A DNA stretch of 64,000 nucleotides from Pascua guehoae (lineage: Eukaryota > Basidiomycota > Tremellomycetes > Trichosporonales > Trichosporonaceae): contig BCJX01000014.1 in assembly GCA_001600415.1 (NCBI GenBank), forward strand, positions 919,011-983,010, given 5' to 3'. The notes under the pieces were generated by a model, which was given only the letters and a program-made list of their open reading frames with translations, ran no database searches and was not told the origin of the DNA. Below, piece by piece: positions 10,668 through 22,880 of the stretch. The translations under genes and the position numbers were made by a program. Positions within the stretch are counted from its first letter, which is position 1. The number at the start of each line of letters is the position of its first letter.

Positions 10668-11027
10668 GTTGGACGGAGATGAGGATTCTTCGTCCTGAGC
10701 GTCTGTTCCGTGTCCGAGAGAGAGAGAGAAGGAGTAAAGGTGGAGAAGAAAGGGTGTTGGAATGGATGCTTGGATGGCCTGCGCGATGTTGCAACCTGGT
10801 ACCACTCGCTCGAGGTTGTGGACACTTCGTCACCACCTGTCGTCAGGACCGCGCTCGCGCGTCCTCCACCCACGTGGCTTTCATTTTTCTTTCAACATTT
10901 ATTTTTTATTTTGTCCCATCACCACGTGGTGCCTGGAGAGATTTCCGACTTCTCTCCCATCATGGATGATGGTTGTTGAATATTGCCGCCGACAGTCACC
11001 ACCAACAACCATAACATCAACAACACC
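10668..11027. promoter_or_regulatory. Bidirectional promoter region PRE5/NIP7
   Basis: This 360-bp region separates two divergent start codons. It contains two CACGTG E-box cores, at 10871-10876 and 10923-10928; the second sits in a 12-bp palindrome (caccacgtggtg, 10920-10931). A T-rich tract lies between them (about 10877-10917). Site use is inference; bHLH factors bind CACGTG in fungi. Confidence 0.45.
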
Positions 11028-11978
11028 ATGCGTCCTCTTACAGAGGATGAGACCAAGGCGGTCTTTGAAAGTGGGTATGGGAGTGTGCTCGTATTGTGAC
11101 CCAACTAACACGCCAGAACTCGCCAACTATGTCGGCAAGAACCTCGTCCACCTGATCGACCGCGACGAGGACGACCAGTACTGCTTCCGCCTGCACAAGG
11201 ACCGGTGAGTCTTCATCGCTCCCAAGCAACACGAAGGGGGGCAGGACAATCTAACATTCTCCAGTGTCTACTACCTTCCCCTCCCGATGCTTCACCTCGC
11301 CACGTCGGTCGCACGCCCCAACCTCATCTCGCTCGGCACTTGCATGGGCAAGTTCTCCAAGACGGGCAAGTTCAAGCTCGGTGTGACCTGCCTCGACTGG
11401 CTGGCCAAGTACGCAAAGTACAAGGTGAGTAGGCGCAGAACACGCAGGGCACAGAAATGGCGTACGGCGTGTAACATCGTGGTGTCCATGTGTTGTCGGC
11501 AATGTTGTTGTTGCTTATCGATACCTCATTCTGACATCCCCAGGTCTGGATCAAGCCCGCCGGCGAGCTCCCCTTCCTGTACGGCAACCACGTTGTCAAG
11601 GCGCACCTGGGTCGTATTACCGAGGACACACCCGAGCACCAGGGCGTTGTCGTCTTCTCCATGGCGGACATTCCTCTAGGCTTTGGCGCAACGGCACGCA
11701 GCACGATCCAGACGCGTGATTTGGACCCTTCAGGCATTGTCGTCTTCCACCAGGCGTGAGTAGAGTCGGGAACGCAGAGTGAAGAGAAGGGAATGGAAGA
11801 GAGAGAATGGAGTTGGTGAGGAGGGCTACTGGGTTGGGGATGGGGAGGCGCGCGCGACAGGAGGACGTCGTGGAATGCAAGACCAACCGGATAGGGATGG
11901 AGACGGGCGGTATGAAACCGAAGCTGACCCCACAGCGATGTTGGAGAGTATCTGCGCGACGAGGAGACCATGTTCTAG
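11028..11978 (+). CDS. NIP7: 60S ribosome biogenesis factor NIP7
   Basis: Nucleolar factor for pre-27S rRNA processing and 60S subunit assembly, 181 aa, the usual family length. Five exons: 11028-11070, 11117-11204, 11265-11424, 11544-11755, 11936-11978. The reconstructed protein starts [19 protein letters not shown] and shows the conserved [30 protein letters not shown], then the PUA-domain stretch [20 protein letters not shown] and [18 protein letters not shown], ending [13 protein letters not shown]. All introns have GTGGGT or GTGAGT donors and close CTAAC/CTGAC branch motifs. Start choice is fixed by homology. It is divergent from PRE5 and convergent with BNA1. Confidence 0.97.
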
Positions 11979-12223
11979 ATTGGGTGTATGTTGTCATGTA
12001 AGCATTTAGTGCGCCGCCACAGCAGACGGTTGGGCAGGTGGTCACTGAACCGGTGGCACTCGTGGAGGCAGAACGCGTTTCACACACACAAGTTGGACTA
12101 GACATCAGAACAAGGCCGCCCAATTTCCATGCCTCTATATTTACAATCGTCACAACGTTACGAGCGCCGCCACCACGCCGTGGCGTGCCGTGCTACAAAG
12201 CCGCTCCCGGCTCCCCAATCTCT

Positions 12224-13548
12224 CTATTTGGCAGGCGCAATCTCGCCGCACTTGGGACACTTGCGGATCTCTGGCTCGGCCATCCACTTGTCGAGGTGCG
12301 GCTTGAGCTGTGTGTCGAGATCAGAGCAGTAGAACTGCGCCTGGAGGATCTGGACGAGCTCGTCTCCGTGGGCAGCCGTGTTTGGGCAGAGCCAGCGCAT
12401 CGTGTCTGCTGTCAGTGCATGTCGGTGGTGGTGGAGGGGGTGGGATACGGGGGTGGTTCAGGCCGCAGTGCAAGGGGGAGCAATGGAATGAGACCCGACG
12501 ACGTTCTGCAGCCTTGTGATGGCCGGGAATGGTCTGTCCAAGTCGCCTCAAAGTACGGTTGGATGCAGGAGACGACCCGGATCAATGCGACGAATGGTCG
12601 CGCCAACCCCAGCACAACCCGATCGAACGACGGGCCGTGCCACACCCTCCGTTTTCCATTATCCCCCGCACACCCCCACAGCTACACGCGGTTTCCCGGC
12701 TCTCGCCTCTGTCACTGCCAGCGACAGTCCTATTCTAGACTCACCAACTGCCTCCCCGGGCCGGATCATTTCCATGACCACCCCAATCGTGTTCTCGACG
12801 CGGCGCGGCGAGTGTGGAACGTTTGCTGTGGGTCAGCGTATGACTCGTGGAGCGTGCACATGTCAACACAGAGCCATTGAGCTCTCGGCTGTCAAGCTCT
12901 GTTGCATGCATGCACGCACGCACGCGTGAAGGAGCGCACTACACCCCCGTCGCCACCAACAGCTCGCCGCCAGGCACTGTTACTCACCTGGAAGCAGGAA
13001 CATGTCGCCCTCCTCGATGATAATGTCGCGGAGCTTGCCGTCATCGACGACCTTGAGCGTCATTGCCCCTTGGTACTGGTAAAACCACTCCTCGGTCGTG
13101 TTGATGTGAAAGTCGGTGCGCGTGTTGGGCCCGCCGACGATCATGGTGATAAAGTTGCTACCCTTGTACATGCACTTGTTGCCTGTGGGTCAGCCGAGCG
13201 CGTGGAGACGGGACGCTTGGGGCTGCGGCTAGCTTGCAGTGGTGGCGGGGTGGTGGGATGCGTCTCCTGTCACTTGCACTAGTTGCTGCAGGCAGCTCGT
13301 CTGGACAGTAGACCCAACCTCGCGCTCGAAGAGGCTCCCCGCCAAGTACTCGCTATTGTGGGTGGCGACGGACCCTCGAGGCGAACATGATCAACCGCCC
13401 CGCCACCGACGCCACGACGTGGTCGCACGACCAGACACCCCCCCCCACCACCCCCCGTTCACCCTCTGTCAAACGCACCAACGGGCGGCTTGAGGAGGTG
13501 CTTGTTCTCCTCGATCCATTTGGGAAAGTTGATGGGTGGGGGCAGCAT
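12224..13548 (-). CDS. BNA1: 3-hydroxyanthranilate 3,4-dioxygenase
   Basis: Cytosolic non-haem Fe(II) enzyme that opens the ring of 3-hydroxyanthranilate in the kynurenine route to NAD, 175 aa. Exons: 13479-13548, 12988-13182, 12745-12825, 12224-12405. The cupin iron ligands are visible: H49 and E55 in [17 protein letters not shown], and H93 in [12 protein letters not shown]. Four C-terminal cysteines (WLCPN, FYCSD, KCPKCGE) form the rubredoxin-like second iron site known from bacterial and yeast enzymes and absent from the mammalian one. Intron 1 is long here (about 296 nt). It shares a 404-bp divergent promoter region with ALG13. No other kynurenine-pathway gene is nearby. Confidence 0.97.
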
Positions 13549-13952
13549 TGTGGCGAGAGGAGGCGAGGTGAGGCTAAACGAGGGGTATGAATGGAGAAGA
13601 GGGATATACTTTGTACGAGTCTTTCAAAAGTCGGGATGGAATGTAAGCAAGCATAAGCTTGCCGTGTCCACCCGATTGCAACACGCACTGATTGAGTTGA
13701 CTCCATGACTCCATTTCGGATAACCACCGCTCTGTATGGCCCCCATTAAGGCACGGCTACTCTACACCTACACCCAGGCCCCAGGGCGGGGGGAAAACTG
13801 TGGGCGCTGCCGCCGGCATGTCGGGTCCGAAACATCCGCACATCCATCCCCACCACCATCCATTCGTCCACCGGTCACGACCGTCGTCACCGTCCACATC
13901 ACCCCACCACTCTTGAACCGTCTTCAATCGCCGCCACGCTAGAACCTGCTCG
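13549..13952. promoter_or_regulatory. Divergent promoter region BNA1/ALG13
   Basis: This 404-bp stretch lies between the two start codons and has no gene. It is the only place for both promoters. A CACC/ACC-rich tract just upstream of ALG13 (about 13846-13912) is the main compositional feature. Confidence 0.4.
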
Positions 13953-14682
13953 ATGCAGAACACGATGCGCACCCTGTTCGTGACGGTGGGCTCGACGCTT
14001 TTCCAGCCCCTCACGGACGCGGTGCTCGACCCGTCCTTCCTCGCCATCCTCCCAACATATGGCGTGGACACGCTCATTGTGCAGCTTGGGAAGGCGCAGA
14101 TTCCGCTGCATGTCGCATTGCACGTCGGCACCGACGGCGGCGAGTACGACTATCACCCGGGGCTGACTCCGGGGTCGGCATCGAGCGGGGCGCGGGGGAG
14201 CGTCCATATCCGCGTGCTGAAGTATACGCGGGATGCGCGTGAGATGGAGAGTCTGGTCGCGAGTGCCGACGGCGTCATGAGCCATGCTGGTGTGTATAGC
14301 TCTTGGATCAGGTCCCTTATTCATGGCACCTGTCGACAATCAAACCACCTTTGCTGTCCACGTTTGTCTAACACGCAGGCTCGGGCACAATCCTCGCCAC
14401 CCTCCGACGCGTGCCCCCCGTCCCGCTCCTGGTGGTCCCCAACGAGGCCCTGATGGACAACCACCAGGTCGAGCTCGCGCGCGCCCTCCAGGACGGCGGG
14501 TATCTGCACGTCTGCGGCGTGGAGTGAGCTTTGAGTTGTTTCGACTGCACAAGCTGACCACCAGCGACCTGGTCGAGGGCGTCGCGCGCCTGTTTGACAG
14601 CAGGAGCATTGCAAAGGAGTTTCCCGCATTCGAGCCGCAGCGGTTCCGCCGGATCCTGGACGAGACTGCCGGCTTTGCGTAG
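13953..14682 (+). CDS. ALG13: UDP-GlcNAc transferase subunit ALG13
   Basis: Catalytic subunit that, with membrane protein Alg14, adds the second GlcNAc to dolichol-PP-GlcNAc on the cytosolic face of the ER. About 199 aa, the usual fungal length. Exons: 13953-14289, 14379-14523, 14565-14682. N-terminal GT-B-type start [14 protein letters not shown]; then [12 protein letters not shown], and the C-terminal donor-binding part [40 protein letters not shown]. The GSGT motif is rebuilt across intron 1. A second ATG (MRTLFVT, four codons in) could be the real start. It may relate functionally to SEC59 elsewhere in the window, since both serve dolichol-linked glycan synthesis. No Alg14 is seen in the window. 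Confidence 0.95.
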
Positions 14683-14896
14683 TGTTCTTCGCGAGAAGCG
14701 CAGACGGAAAGAACAATCTAGCTGTGCCTCGTGGCTTCAACGGACACTGGCGACGACTGCTGTGGTCGAAGATCGTCGACAATCCCCAGCGTCGCTCAGC
14801 GGGCAATACCGACCTCAATGAGGCAAACCATACATCTACAGTTGTACGCCACCGCAGGCCGCTACGACAGCACCGACTATACTCCACGACCACAAC

Positions 14897-16242
14897 CTAC
14901 GCATGGCCCTTTGCGTCCGAGTGTCCTAGGGACATTTCGGGCTGGACGAGGTTGCGTACTCGCTGCTTGAGGACTTTGAGCTCGGGGAACCCGCCCTCGC
15001 ACTGAGGTTAGCGTCGCTAGACTGGAGGATAGAATAGACATGAGATCGGGTGCAATGTGCCGTTGTGTCGTGAACCGCGGCGCGTTGCCACTGTAGCCAC
15101 TATCGGATGTAGATATGTACCCCGCGCATCAGGTTATGGCAACATGGCCACCACGCCCTGCAGCCAGCTGACAAGTCAAACTCGCTTGTCACTCTAGCAC
15201 TGCTCCCCAATCCCTCCCCCCACCCTCCTGCGCCCAACTATTCCAACCCCGCCCAACCTCTTGCAAAACTCACCTTGCGATCCCACACCAGCTCCCACCC
15301 ACTCCCCCGCTCGAGCCACACCCTAAACCGCCCCGCCGTCTCGGGCGCGTTGAGCGGCTGCAGGCTCGTCGTCGCGATCAGCGGCGGGGGGAACGTGAGC
15401 ATGAGCTCGGTCTGGACCCAGGACGCACGCGGAGCCCTGGCGTTAGTGTGTGCGAGCTGGGGGTTGTCACGCCGAGCCGTGGAGAGGGACGAGGGGGACG
15501 AGAGGGACGAGGGGGACGAGGGGGACGAGAGGGACGAGGGGGACGAGGGGGNNNNNNNNNNNNNNNNNNNNNNNNNNNNNNNNNNNGGGGGACGAGGGGG
15601 ACGAGGGGGACGAGGGTTCCAAGGGCGAGGGTTGCTGGAGCGAGCGGGTAAAGTGGGAGGTAGTGGCGACGAGACGCCGGAGAGTGCGCTCCATGACGAC
15701 AGCACAGGCAGTGTTGGCCATGTACTGGTCTGCGTCCACATCACCAGCTCGCGCCCGGCATGGTCCGTACACAGCCCTCAAGTAGTCCCTCTGCCCCTCC
15801 TCACTCTCCAGCCTCTTCCCCTCCTCCCTCTCCAGCCTCTTCCCTTCCTCCCTCTCCAGCCTCTTTCCCTCCTCCTTCCAGCCTCTCCCCCTCCTCCCTC
15901 CACCCCATTCCCCTCCTCCCTCCCTCCTCCCTCCCTCCTCCCCAACCCCCATCTCCCAGCTGCCGGCGCCCCCCCCCGGGACACCCACCATCGACACCGA
16001 TCACAAAACTGGATCAACAACTGGGGCATCGTAAGCCCCGGCGGCGGGATGGGGTTGCCCTCATGATCGAGCGCAGGCGACACGGCCCGCGCCACCGCCT
16101 CGGTCAGCACGGGGTGGATCTCGGACAGGACCGGGTGTGGCGTCGTGGACGGGTGCGCGTGGTCGTGTTGGGCCTGCCCCGAGGTCGAGGTTGAGGTCGA
16201 GGGGGCGGGGGCGGGGCCGCAGGTGTCGCAGTTTTCGGGCAT
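14897..16242 (-). CDS. Selenoprotein-W-like Rdx family protein (Cys form)
   Basis: Small thioredoxin-fold protein of unknown substrate, about 173 aa. Exons: 15989-16242, 15274-15436, 14897-15001. The Rdx core is rebuilt across exons: LLIQFCDRCRW with a CxxC (C80, C83), ASWVQTELMLTFPPPL, AGRFRVWLERGSGWELVWDRK, then CEGGFPELKVLKQRVRNLVQPEMSLGHSD at the C-terminus. The redox position is cysteine, not selenocysteine. The N-terminal 70 residues are a low-complexity extension with CDTCG near the start. Intron 1 (15437-15988, at least 552 nt) is far longer than neighbouring introns and holds two tandem repeats and an assembly gap. It is convergent with ALG13, with 214 bp between stop codons. Confidence 0.88.
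15484..15616. repeat. GGGGGACGAG minisatellite with assembly gap, inside an intron
   Basis: Tandem 9-10 bp units of the type gggggacgag flank a run of 35 N at 15552-15586. The array lies in intron 1 of the Rdx-family gene. The gap is most likely a repeat the assembly could not resolve, so true copy number is unknown. Confidence 0.85.
15785..15960. repeat. Polypyrimidine tandem repeat in intron
   Basis: Degenerate units of about 24 bp (ctcctccctctccagcctct) are repeated on the plus strand, so the intron transcript carries a polypurine tract. It is in the same long intron as the GGGGGACGAG array. Confidence 0.8.
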
Positions 16243-16903
16243 TGTGGGATATGGATGCGGTTGTGGTGGGTGGGGAAATTGGGAGATGGAGTTGATAAGA
16301 GGACGGATGGGGACGTTTGGACGGGTTCTGAGTGGCGGGCGGGGACATCTTATCTGGGATCGATCCCGATAGGATGACGTGCTGGGACGGGCGGATATAC
16401 CGATTCCACCACTTTTTCCATTCGGGATGCGGGCATGGCCTGTCGAGTTGTGAGTCTTCATGCTGACCAAGCCTTGAACAGTATTGTGGTGCCAAGACTA
16501 TCAGCTGATATACCTTGATCAGGTTGAACGAGTCTCACTCATGCTTCTGATTCTGATTCTGATTCTGATTCTGATTAGGCACATCGTCTTGGCCACATCT
16601 TGACCGACATCTGTTGCCAAGCCTGTGTGGACACTGAAATGTACCCCTGCCAGCACTACCACAATCACCCCGACCATCGCGACCACGGCCACCACTCCAG
16701 TCACAACAACCATTGCAGCCACTGAAGCCACTGTCAGTCTGCTCCAACACGTACCAGGCGCTTGCGCGAGGCACCAACACAGTTCAGTTCACTATATCAC
16801 CCCCCGGGGCGCTCACCAGAGCCAACTGGTCGCATCTCGCGGCACACATCGGCTCGCGATCTACATACTAAACGCCCACTTCCTCCCTCCCCTCCACACG
16901 CAT
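16243..16903. other. Intergenic between PRP31 3' end and Rdx-family 5' end
   Basis: No gene is supported. The region holds the promoter of the Rdx-family gene and the 3' flank of PRP31. It includes the TTCTGA microsatellite and an ACC-rich stretch near 16650-16720. Confidence 0.5.
16545..16574. repeat. (TTCTGA)5 microsatellite
   Basis: Five perfect hexamer copies lie in the intergenic region upstream of the Rdx-family gene. Confidence 0.95.
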
Positions 16904-18702
16904 CTAGTTCTGCCCCGGAATACTGCTTTTGTCCTTGCGGACGTGCGTAAACGTGCCTCCTGCAAACCACCGGTCGTTTGCCTCTTGCACACGCTGCGCG
17001 GCTGAGAGCGACGGCGTGACAATCTCGATACCCTGGACGGGCGTAAACGACAGCGACGTCGCTGTACCACTCCCGGCATCCGTCGTGAGCTGCGAGCGGC
17101 CCAGCATCTGGGTACGGATCTTGTTCTGGCGCGACATTTTGGCTGTGGTGTTAGTGACTTCAACAGGAATCTCGCCCTCGACACGTCCGTGCAGACCACG
17201 TGCCCGGCCTGCACGTGCCACGGTCTTGCACTCCTTGAATGCACAAACGTACCTTTGCTCTTGGCATCCGCGACCAGCCCGCGCACCTTGCCCGCCTGCC
17301 CGATCATGCCCAGGCCAATCGTCTCGTCGTCGACGCCGACCTCCTCCTCGGCCTCGCCGAACGCGACGCGGTTGCGGAGTTTACCGAGCTCGGTCGTCGC
17401 AAACTGCTCCTTGATCTTACGTGCTCGCCGGCCACCGCGCTTTTTGCGTGCCGTCTCCTGTGGGATCGGGAGCGCCTTGATCATCTTGTTGGGAGGCGGT
17501 TCGGACATCTTCTCGATACGCTTTTGCAGGTCTGCGAGAAGCTTGCGTCCATATGATCCGTCGCGCGATCCCTTGCCCGCATCCGTCCGCGCGGCGAGCA
17601 CGACCTTTGCCGAGACGACACGCTGCGCGCGGCGGCGGTCCTCGGGCTGCGCAGCCTGTACGATTGGCGACTGGAAGATGAAGCCAGTATGCCGTTGCTG
17701 CGACACGACCGAGAGGTGCGCGTTGGCGAGCGACTTCTTCATCGCGCCAAACAGCATAATGTTGCACGCTGGCTGGCGCGAAAACGCATGCAGACCACCT
17801 GCGAGACCGAGCAGCTTGGCAGCAATACCCGTCCCGACAATGGCGCTAATGTTGGGCGCGACCGCAGCCATACGGCTCTCGACATAGTTGAAGATCTTCT
17901 CGCGCGCAGCACGCAGCTCGTTGGCAATCTTGATCGCCCGTTGCGTCGTCTCCCACTCGCCAGCGGGGAGTGGCCGTCCACGCGTACTTGTGGCCGTGAG
18001 CGTGATCGAGAGCACAGTCGCAGGCGGAAGCGTTGGCGGCATAATGGCCTTGGTCAGGTCGTCAATGTTGCCAATCGCCTGCACAGCTGCAATGTACGTC
18101 CACGGGTCGGTAATCAGCTGCTCGAGTTCTGGGAAGCGCGGGCCATAGTGGTCGCGGATGAACTTGTGCACCATCATAATCTCGTTGTCGACATCGACGC
18201 TCAAGTTGTTGGCCGTCACGACCAGGTGGTACTCGGGGTTTTCTTCGAGTGGCCCACCGGACGACGAGGTCATGTTTGTAGGTGATGCCGTGTACTTGTC
18301 AATGTCCTGGAATGTCAGCTGACGGCCACGTTTCCAAGCTGGACATACCTTGAGAACCTCCTTGAGCTTCTTGCCGGTCATTAACTTTGCAACCTTGCTC
18401 ACGTCCTCGACGCCTGCCAAGTCGGTGCGGTTCACTTCGTCCTGGTCCAGCTCGTCCGCGGGCCGAACACCGCCCTCGGGCACAAAGCCTGCCGCGCTCG
18501 TCCCATCCTCCATCTTGAAGTCACCGTCCGCTCCTGCGTCGTCTTCATCTTCGAGCGCGTCGGCAAGTGACCGTTTTGTCCCTGGCAGCGGCGGAGGAAG
18601 CATCAACCCTGCCTTGGACGACGATGCGGCGGGGGCCTCCACCTCGGCCTCTCCATCAGAGAGGCCGTCGAGGTCTGCGAGCAATGAGTCGGCGAGAGAC
18701 AT
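16904..18702 (-). CDS. PRP31: U4/U6 snRNP splicing factor Prp31
   Basis: Spliceosomal protein that binds the Snu13-U4 snRNA complex and bridges to U5 in the tri-snRNP. About 548 aa. Exons: 18349-18702, 17253-18306, 16904-17142. The first intron is 42 nt; removing it gives KEVLKDIDKYT. The NOSIC/Nop region is clear: NNLSVDVDNEIMMVHKFIRDHYGPRFPELEQLI, then GIAAKLLGLAGGLHAFSRQPACNIMLFGAMKKSL and HTGFIFQSPIV. The Prp31 C-terminal domain follows (KKRGGRRARKIKEQFATTEL, RNRVAFGEAEEE). The acidic N-terminus is normal for the family. It is divergent from the PPR gene. Confidence 0.96.
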
Positions 18703-19423
18703 GAGTGGTGTGCGATGCTGAAAGTTGCCACCCAACACAGGAAGTGATGTTAAACACAAAGAGTTCCATCATGGCTTGCAGGTCAAGTAAACGAGGGGTC
18801 GAATAAAGTACGTTTCATTGGCCACGTGCACCTGGTTCCGTTACCGCCTCCAGTCTACTGCGTCATGTCACCCACTTGACCTCCACTTTTGCCCCCGACG
18901 AGCATCTCCGACACGCTCCCTCTCAGCTCATGTACATGCAAAAGTAACTTTTGAACATGCACACAGCTGCCCAGTAGAGTAGAGCTGAAAGTCCGATTGT
19001 TGTGTCGTTAAAGAACAGCGTTGTGCACGAGTTGTTGAGTGTTTGGCGGCTTAGATTTTGGATTTGTGTGGGCTGGCCGTTGATTTGTCGGAACCAAAAG
19101 TTGGGCGAAGTTACCCGTGTGGCTGCCTGGTTGCTGCCTGCTGCCTGCGGGGGCGTGCCTACCAGGCTCTGCTCTCACCGTACCGTACCGTGCCCTACCC
19201 TGTCATTGCTCGCTCGATTTTCCGTTTGGACAACTGGAAATCCACCTCGCCACACCAGAAACAGAATCACTCTTACAAAACTCGCTTCCACATCTCCCTT
19301 CTTACCCCCAAACGCGCCAGCGGCAACGCGGCCTAGACATGGTCTTGGGATCCCTCTAATACCCCCCCTCGTCCATCTCCCCGCTTCGTGTATACGGCGT
19401 GGCCTGCACGCCCAGGCCACGCC
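18703..19423. promoter_or_regulatory. Divergent promoter region PRP31/PPR gene
   Basis: This 721-bp region lies between two divergent start codons. No gene is supported. It contains a CACGTG core near 18832 and a short GTACC repeat (taccgtaccgtgccctaccc near 19180-19200). Confidence 0.4.
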
Positions 19424-22400
19424 ATGTCCCGGCCAACACCCTCCACTGTCGCCCATGTCCTCCGACTGGTCGGCTCGTCCTACCTCGAGGCAGGCCCGTC
19501 ACGACCATCTCGTGCCATTCCCCGAGTACAAAATGTGAGCGGCCCGCTGAACCGTGTATGCGACTGTGCTTGATGGTAAAGCTGACGTTCAGCCGGTGCC
19601 ATTCACACCACGACGGTTTGCGAGCTCGGCGCATGTTCTTGCCGATGACAGCGCTCTGCCGCCCTACAGGGCGGCTCCGCTGCCTGTGGTCAGAACACCT
19701 CGCACACGAGGGACCCGGTATGAGCCACGTAAAGCTCCACAGCCCCCACAGTGGTCGCGGTTGCCTGAAGGAGCGGCAGAGCTCTTCTCCAAGCCATTGC
19801 CGTTCCCGGACAATTTCATTCGACGATGGCGTGCGCTGGGAAAAGACCCAACGTTTCTCCTCCCGGTCACTCGACTTGAAGCCCTCTTCAAGATCTTCTC
19901 GTCACCAGAAACGGAGAGAAGTGACTGGGAATGGCTCGAACGCGTTCTAAGCGAGGCCAAGGACCAGGCCGACTGGTCAGACCTCCCCGGCTCGGAGTCG
20001 TTGTTTCGTCTCCTTCGTGGTCTTGCCATTGCCCACACTGGCGAATGGGGCCATGCAGGCGGCAACATCGCGATGGGTATCAAGCTCGCACTGGCTTCAT
20101 CGCGCGAACTCGACTACTTTCCGAGGCGAGACTTGGCTGTTTTAGAGGCTTACGTCAATCTCGCACGGGAAGCGGGCCAGATCGAGAACGTTTGTGAGGT
20201 GGTCCGCTTTGCTGGTCAAAAGCTTCACAAGCTCCTTGCGCAGCACTCGGGAACCATGATGAACACGCCTCACATCCGCAAGCTGCAGTCCATCTTCCAC
20301 GAGACGCTCAACGAGCTCGAGGACCCTGTTGGCTGGATCTCAACCCAGCAACGACCAGGCAGAGATGGCCGACAATCACGCGCCGTATACCACCTTGCCA
20401 TTGTTCTCCTTACGGCCCTCACGACCGACCCCAGCAGGACAACGGACGCGTTTGCCGTGTGGCGCCACGTTGTGCAGCGATTCAACTCGACCTTTGTTCC
20501 AGCGGCCACAGCGTCGCAGCTGGCAGTGAATCTCGCACAGAAGGGCTACCCCGCAGCGGCGCACGACGTCCTCACTGCCCTGCACGAGTCATGCCCCATT
20601 CTTCCCCACTCGTCTCTCTCGCGTGAGCTCTGGATCTACGCAGAGCAGGGTCGCACGAGTGACGCCCGTCGGCTCTGGGGCGACATTACCCAACGATACG
20701 GCCCCACTCGTGCCGATCGCTTGGCGCTGGCAACGGCGTATGCAGAGGCTGCGGATCTCGAGGGCGCAACAGAGACTCTAATGTCTCTCTTTGGCTCTGA
20801 GGCATTGAGAGATGCAGATGTGCTCGCAGTCCTCGTGCGCGCGAGCGTGGCCAAGGGCGACGTCGACGGTGCGCTGAGGCTTCTCAACCAGGTGGTCGAG
20901 ATTCGCCCTTCTCGTGGACCGTTCCTCCCCGTCCTCAGCTTGTTGGCCTCCAGGGCCGATTCTGATAGTGCTGTGCGGGTATTTGAACAAATGCTCGACG
21001 TCGGCGTTGAACCGACCCTGCAGGCCTATACCACTCTGATTTCGGCATTCGCCAACGCGGGCGAATACTTTCACGCCAGTGAGGTATTTGATGCCATGGT
21101 CGCTGCTGGCCACAAGCCCGATGCCCCCGCATGGGCAGCCCTGATCAATGCGGCCATCGAAGCCGGGCAGTTTACCGTGGCGGCCGACAAGTGCGCGCTG
21201 GTCCCGCCCCACATGCTCGAAGACGGCTCGCTCGCTACGACGGTCCTCAAGGCGTTTGTGCTGGTCTCTGCACCCCTTGAGACTTCCATGCGACTATTCC
21301 GACGCTTCTTTGAACCGTCGCCGCAGGCATGGGCGCTCATTATCCAATCGGCGGCAGACCACCACAACCTCGCGCTGTGCCGCACTCTCTTTGAGGAGAT
21401 GGACTCGCGTGTCAAGGTCGACTCGCTCGCCCCCGAGCCAAACGCATACGTCTTCTCGATTCTCCTCGCCGCCTACTTGCGCAACAGTGACCGCGAGTCG
21501 GCGCGAGCAGTGTACGACCTCATGATTGCACGCGACATTGTGCCGACGAGTGTGACGTATGGTATTATCACCTCGTCGTTTGCCAACTCTCCAGGCGAGA
21601 GCTCGTTTGAGCAGGCACACAACTTTGCCATGTCTGTCTATGACCAGTCTCTCGAATCGGAGCGCACAGGCTCGCGCGGCAAGCCCAGCGAAAACGTCTT
21701 TGGGCCTCTCCTTGCGGCGGCGGGACGCACGGGCGACATTGACCGAGCGATCCGCTACTACGAGTTGATCAAGGAGTCGAGCGGTGCATCGATTGTCATC
21801 TCCACCAAGCTCATGGATGCGTACCGCCGCGTTGGCAAGGTCAAACCACTATACCGAATCTGGCTGCGTCTGTTCAGGCGTGCTGTGGACTCAATTCCGC
21901 GTCTCTCGCCCGCCATTGCGGCCAGTCCCATCCGCCCGGCTGTGCGCTCTCGCAACAACATTCTTTGCGTTCCCCTCTCCATCACCATCAAGGCGCTCGC
22001 CGATGCTGGGGAGCACAATCATCTCAAGGATCTGTGGAAGCGGATGCGCACAAGTGGATTTGGCTTTGACGCACAAAACTACAACCACTATGCTGTAGCG
22101 CTCGCGCAGACGGGCGATGTCGAGGGCGCGTTCCATATTGTGGACCGCGTGCTCCTCCCCCGCTACGACGAGGTGCTCGAACGCCTCCACCTTTCCGTGC
22201 GCACACCGTCTGGCCTCCGTGCTGTTGACCCCGACTCTGCCGCTGTCGATGAGCTGGACGAGTTTGATGCCGAGGACTGGCCGACAGTAGCATCGAGCTC
22301 TGCTGAGGCCGATCACACCGAACCAGCGCGCGAGGAGCCACCGCATTTGTTTACCGTAGACGACGCTGCCGATCCCAGCCGGCGACCCCCGAACCGTCGC

Positions 22401-22880
22401 GGCGAGGTGCCCCGCGTGGCGTCGGAGGAAATGCTGCTCTCTGCACCAGCCGCATTTTTGGACTCGGAGGGAGACCCACTCAACATGGACGTGCTGCGTT
22501 TGTGGCGCCCCACGGACCTGTTGTGGCGCCCAAACAACGCGACGATTGCGGTCCTGGACCAGGCGTACCGCCAGCTCGAGGACCAGCGTGCGTACCGCGC
22601 GTGGATGGGGCTCGCGGGCAGCGACGAGGCGGACCCGGACATGGACGCGGACGCGGACGAGTTCGACGAACCAGACGCCCATGTGGAGCAGCCTGAAGTC
22701 ACATTGCCAGAGTTTGGCAATGTGGCCGTCAAGAACCAGGACGGCACGCCCAAGCGCATGTCGCCAAAGCTTATGGTCGCGCGTCTCAACCGCAAGTATG
22801 CGCGTGTCGTCGGCCTCGTCATGCTCCACCGCCGCAAGCGCTTAGCGGCGCAGGCGCGCGAGCGGGTGCAGCACCGGTAA
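19424..22880 (+). CDS. Mitochondrial pentatricopeptide repeat protein
   Basis: Large PPR protein of about 1132 aa, probably acting on mitochondrial RNA. Exons: 19424-19534 and 19593-22880. The short first exon supplies an arginine-rich, acid-free leader (MSRPTPSTVAHVLRLVGSSYL, then PSRPSRAIPRVQN joined to PVPFTPRRFASSAH), a good presequence. Repeat-like helix pairs occur in the middle, for example VEPTLQAYTTLISAFANAGEYFHASEVFDAMVAAG and the tandem that follows it, and PEPNAYVFSILLAAYLRNSDRESARAVYDLMIARDIVPTSVTYGII. The C-terminal part has an acidic D-rich stretch and ends in a basic helix. It starts upstream of the longest single-frame ATG because the exon joins in frame and makes sense as a targeting signal. 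The RNA target is unknown. Confidence 0.85.
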
